From the NCBI GenBank assembly GCA_023140595.1, contig JAGLLI010000068.1:1-8323 (forward strand): a stretch of 8,323 bases of DNA, given 5' to 3'. The position numbers and the translations under genes were made by a program. Of the stretch, positions 6,617 to 8,323 are shown piece after piece. Position 1 is the first letter of the stretch. The number at the start of each line of letters is the position of its first letter. The DNA is from Candidatus Parcubacteria bacterium. GTDB taxonomy: Bacteria > Patescibacteriota > Patescibacteriia > Patescibacteriales > UBA12075. The notes below the pieces were generated by a model. That model was not told the DNA's origin. It saw nothing but the letters and a program-made list of their open reading frames with translations, and did not search any database.

Positions 6617-8323
6617 TCAATTACTTGCCGAGGTGCCCCAATTATCAGTCAAAGTAACATCTATCCCGTCGTAGGTTCCGATTGTATAATAATGCTTAAA
6701 CTCATGCGGCTCTTCAACATTTGGCTTGTCATTAAGTTCGCCGTAAGCGGCCGGAGAATCAACAACTCCGTCAGCCCAGTCAATATCAATTCTGGATAAA
6801 GGCAATTGCTCCTCGTCAATGCCTGAAGTAAACTTTAAAGTATAGTACCCTGAATTAAGGACTGTAAAAGTAGGCGCCACTCCTCCCCAGATGATATTAT
6901 TACTGCCGTCTTCCAATATAACATTGTCTATTATAGGCAAAATTTTACATGTAGGTCCGTTAACGGCCGCATATCTGTCAACAATTGCGGCAGGCAAACA
7001 ATTATTAGGCGGCAATATATTATCAATAATATTATCTATGTCATATCTATTAGTACCCCAATCCCAAATAACAGTGCGGTAGCTTTCCGTAAACAAACTG
7101 CTAATAATGTCTTTGGTGTCGTTTGGGCTAACGCTGCCTAAATTGCTTATTAAATCGCAGGTTTCGCCAGGAGGGCATTGCAAATCCAAATAATGCTCGT
7201 CGCTGCTTTCGTCTCCATAATCCCAAGCTCCTCCGGGGTAAGGGTGGGCGCAGATAATTTCTTCATGATTGCTGCAGCGGCCTATAACGCCGCAAGACGG
7301 ACCATGGCATCCGTAAGGCAAACCGGATATTACTGATTCGCTTAAATTTTCCCTAAAAAATAAACGATCGTATTCGTCTGTTGACACTATGCCATCCCAG
7401 TCTTCAGGACTTTTAACTTCAGCCGGTATGATAGCGGATCCGAACGGAGGATCTTCATCTCCGTAAACATAGCCGCCAAGCTCACTAACAACATAACTTG
7501 AACCTGTCCGCACTCTGCCTGTCCATGCCTTGTTGTCAGCCGTATCAGAAACAACCTGATAAAACTTATCGCACTGCAAACGGTAATCCTCAGGCTGCAT
7601 TAACTCGCTTGTTGTATAATTATATATTCTAACAGGCGAATTAGGATTTTTTTCATTTAAAACAAGATCTCCGTCATATTCATACCAACTGCCAAAAATT
7701 GCCGGATGTGCTGCATCATTTTTTGGAACGCACGTAAATCTTAAATTATATTCAGTTCCGTCGTCAAATGTACCGCAATCACCATCGCTGTAAATATCAA
7801 ATCTTATTGCATAATTTGCGCTGCCACAAAATGATTCTCCTGACCCATCGTCATACCAAGTATATGATTTACCACTACAACTATCAGTTATAAAACTTAC
7901 CATCTCGCTGTACCAGAACTTCAATTCTCCACCAACTATTAGTGATGGAATACCCGCATAAAACCAATCAGCAATAGCGCTAAAAAATCCCGTATCACAG
8001 CAATAATCATCTTTATCATATATTACCTTAGATGTCCTACTCTCCACAAAATCAAAATCAGCGTCCATGTCTGCGCAATAGTAAACAGGGAACTTGCCTT
8101 CATAGCCGACACCGCGTTCAACAATGGAAGAGCTTTTTATCCTGTCAACGGGATACCACATAAGGCAGGCATCCCTGTTTCCCGGGTAGCGGTCGTATTC
8201 CATGCAATATCCTTCCAACCCCTTGTCTATGCCCTTGATCATGTCATAGCTATTACAGGTAAAACTCTCTTGGGTGGGATAGAGCCGACAAGTCTTTGGC
8301 GTAAAATCAGGCGTTTCAATCAC
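6617..8323 (-). CDS. Large secreted Cys-rich protein with C-terminal PKD-like domain (5' partial)
   Basis: The frame is open to the right edge and begins in the window with a GTG codon that is probably an internal valine, so only the C-terminal 569 codons (including TGA stop) are present. Twenty cysteines are spread over the first 460 residues, many in pairs or clusters (CC at 108-109; 339, 344, 350, 358; 383, 389), as expected for a disulfide-stabilised extracellular protein. The GYCMEYDRYPGNRDACLMWY block (38-57) resembles a motif I remember from very long CPR proteins encoded ahead of secretion genes. Residues about 460-568 look like a PKD/Ig-like domain, with IDIDWADG (512-519) and a closing strand HYYTIGTYDGIDVTLTDNWG (544-563) at the very C-terminus. 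No membrane anchor follows. It probably lies at the cell surface, built or exported together with the downstream membrane genes. Its partner or ligand cannot be told from the sequence. Confidence 0.85.
   Translation of the reverse strand: MIETPDFTPKTCRLYPTQESFTCNSYDMIKGIDKGLEGYCMEYDRYPGNRDACLMWYPVDRIKSSSIVERGVGYEGKFPVYYCADMDADFDFVESRTSKVIYDKDDYCCDTGFFSAIADWFYAGIPSLIVGGELKFWYSEMVSFITDSCSGKSYTWYDDGSGESFCGSANYAIRFDIYSDGDCGTFDDGTEYNLRFTCVPKNDAAHPAIFGSWYEYDGDLVLNEKNPNSPVRIYNYTTSELMQPEDYRLQCDKFYQVVSDTADNKAWTGRVRTGSSYVVSELGGYVYGDEDPPFGSAIIPAEVKSPEDWDGIVSTDEYDRLFFRENLSESVISGLPYGCHGPSCGVIGRCSNHEEIICAHPYPGGAWDYGDESSDEHYLDLQCPPGETCDLISNLGSVSPNDTKDIISSLFTESYRTVIWDWGTNRYDIDNIIDNILPPNNCLPAAIVDRYAAVNGPTCKILPIIDNVILEDGSNNIIWGGVAPTFTVLNSGYYTLKFTSGIDEEQLPLSRIDIDWADGVVDSPAAYGELNDKPNVEEPHEFKHYYTIGTYDGIDVTLTDNWGTSASN

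Noticed and set aside
6617..6619. Possible UGA recoding (Gracilibacteria/Absconditabacteria code)
   Set aside because: TGA ends the Cys-rich protein right after a complete PKD-like domain and ends the small membrane protein at 6324-6326, each with a new gene starting just after. Long frames contain no internal TGA.
8321..8323. GTG at the right edge as the true start of the Cys-rich protein
   Set aside because: The frame runs off the window, there is no signal peptide in the visible N-terminus, and the sequence begins in the middle of a Cys-containing region. It is most likely an internal valine.

Overview
The window looks like chromosomal DNA of an uncultivated candidate-phyla (CPR/Patescibacteria-type) bacterium. 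It is strongly AT-rich and packed with genes, and all seven coding regions lie on the minus strand. The gene content (a very long Cys-rich surface protein, a small one-helix membrane protein, a polytopic VirB6/TrbL-like protein, then poorly known soluble proteins) matches the type IV secretion/pilus-like loci common in that group. TGA and TAA both act as ordinary stops, which argues against the UGA-recoded Gracilibacteria/Absconditabacteria. The phylum assignment rests on remembered sequence style and has not been searched.

Layout, in the direction of transcription (right to left): (1) 8323-6617, the C-terminal 569 codons of a secreted Cys-rich protein ending in a PKD-like domain, with its start outside the window; (2) 6608-6324, a 94-residue protein with one membrane helix in the position of a TrbC/VirB2-like gene; (3) 6306-5806, an ORF6N-domain protein, a family usually linked to phage and mobile DNA; (4) 5812-3419, a 797-residue VirB6/TrbL-like membrane protein with a long charged tail; (5) 3410-2406, a 334-residue protein of unknown function; (6) 2344-1016, an AlbA_2/Schlafen-type ATP-binding protein with a winged-helix end; (7) 953-1, an N-terminal fragment (317 codons) of another unknown protein whose N-terminal domain resembles that of gene 5.

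Genes 1 to 5 are tightly packed (gaps of 8, 17, -7 and 8 nt) and probably form one operon. The two larger gaps (61 and 62 nt), on either side of the AlbA_2 gene, carry two copies of the same hairpin repeat. The AlbA_2 gene therefore looks like a cassette set between two paralogous genes. Genes 1, 2 and 4 would build a cell-envelope export or pilus machine. Genes 5 and 7 may be cytoplasmic partners. Genes 3 and 6 look like passengers or regulators. No VirB4/VirD4 ATPase lies in the window.

I see no RNA gene, CRISPR array, transposase or convincing rho-independent terminator. No non-coding stretch exceeds 62 nt.
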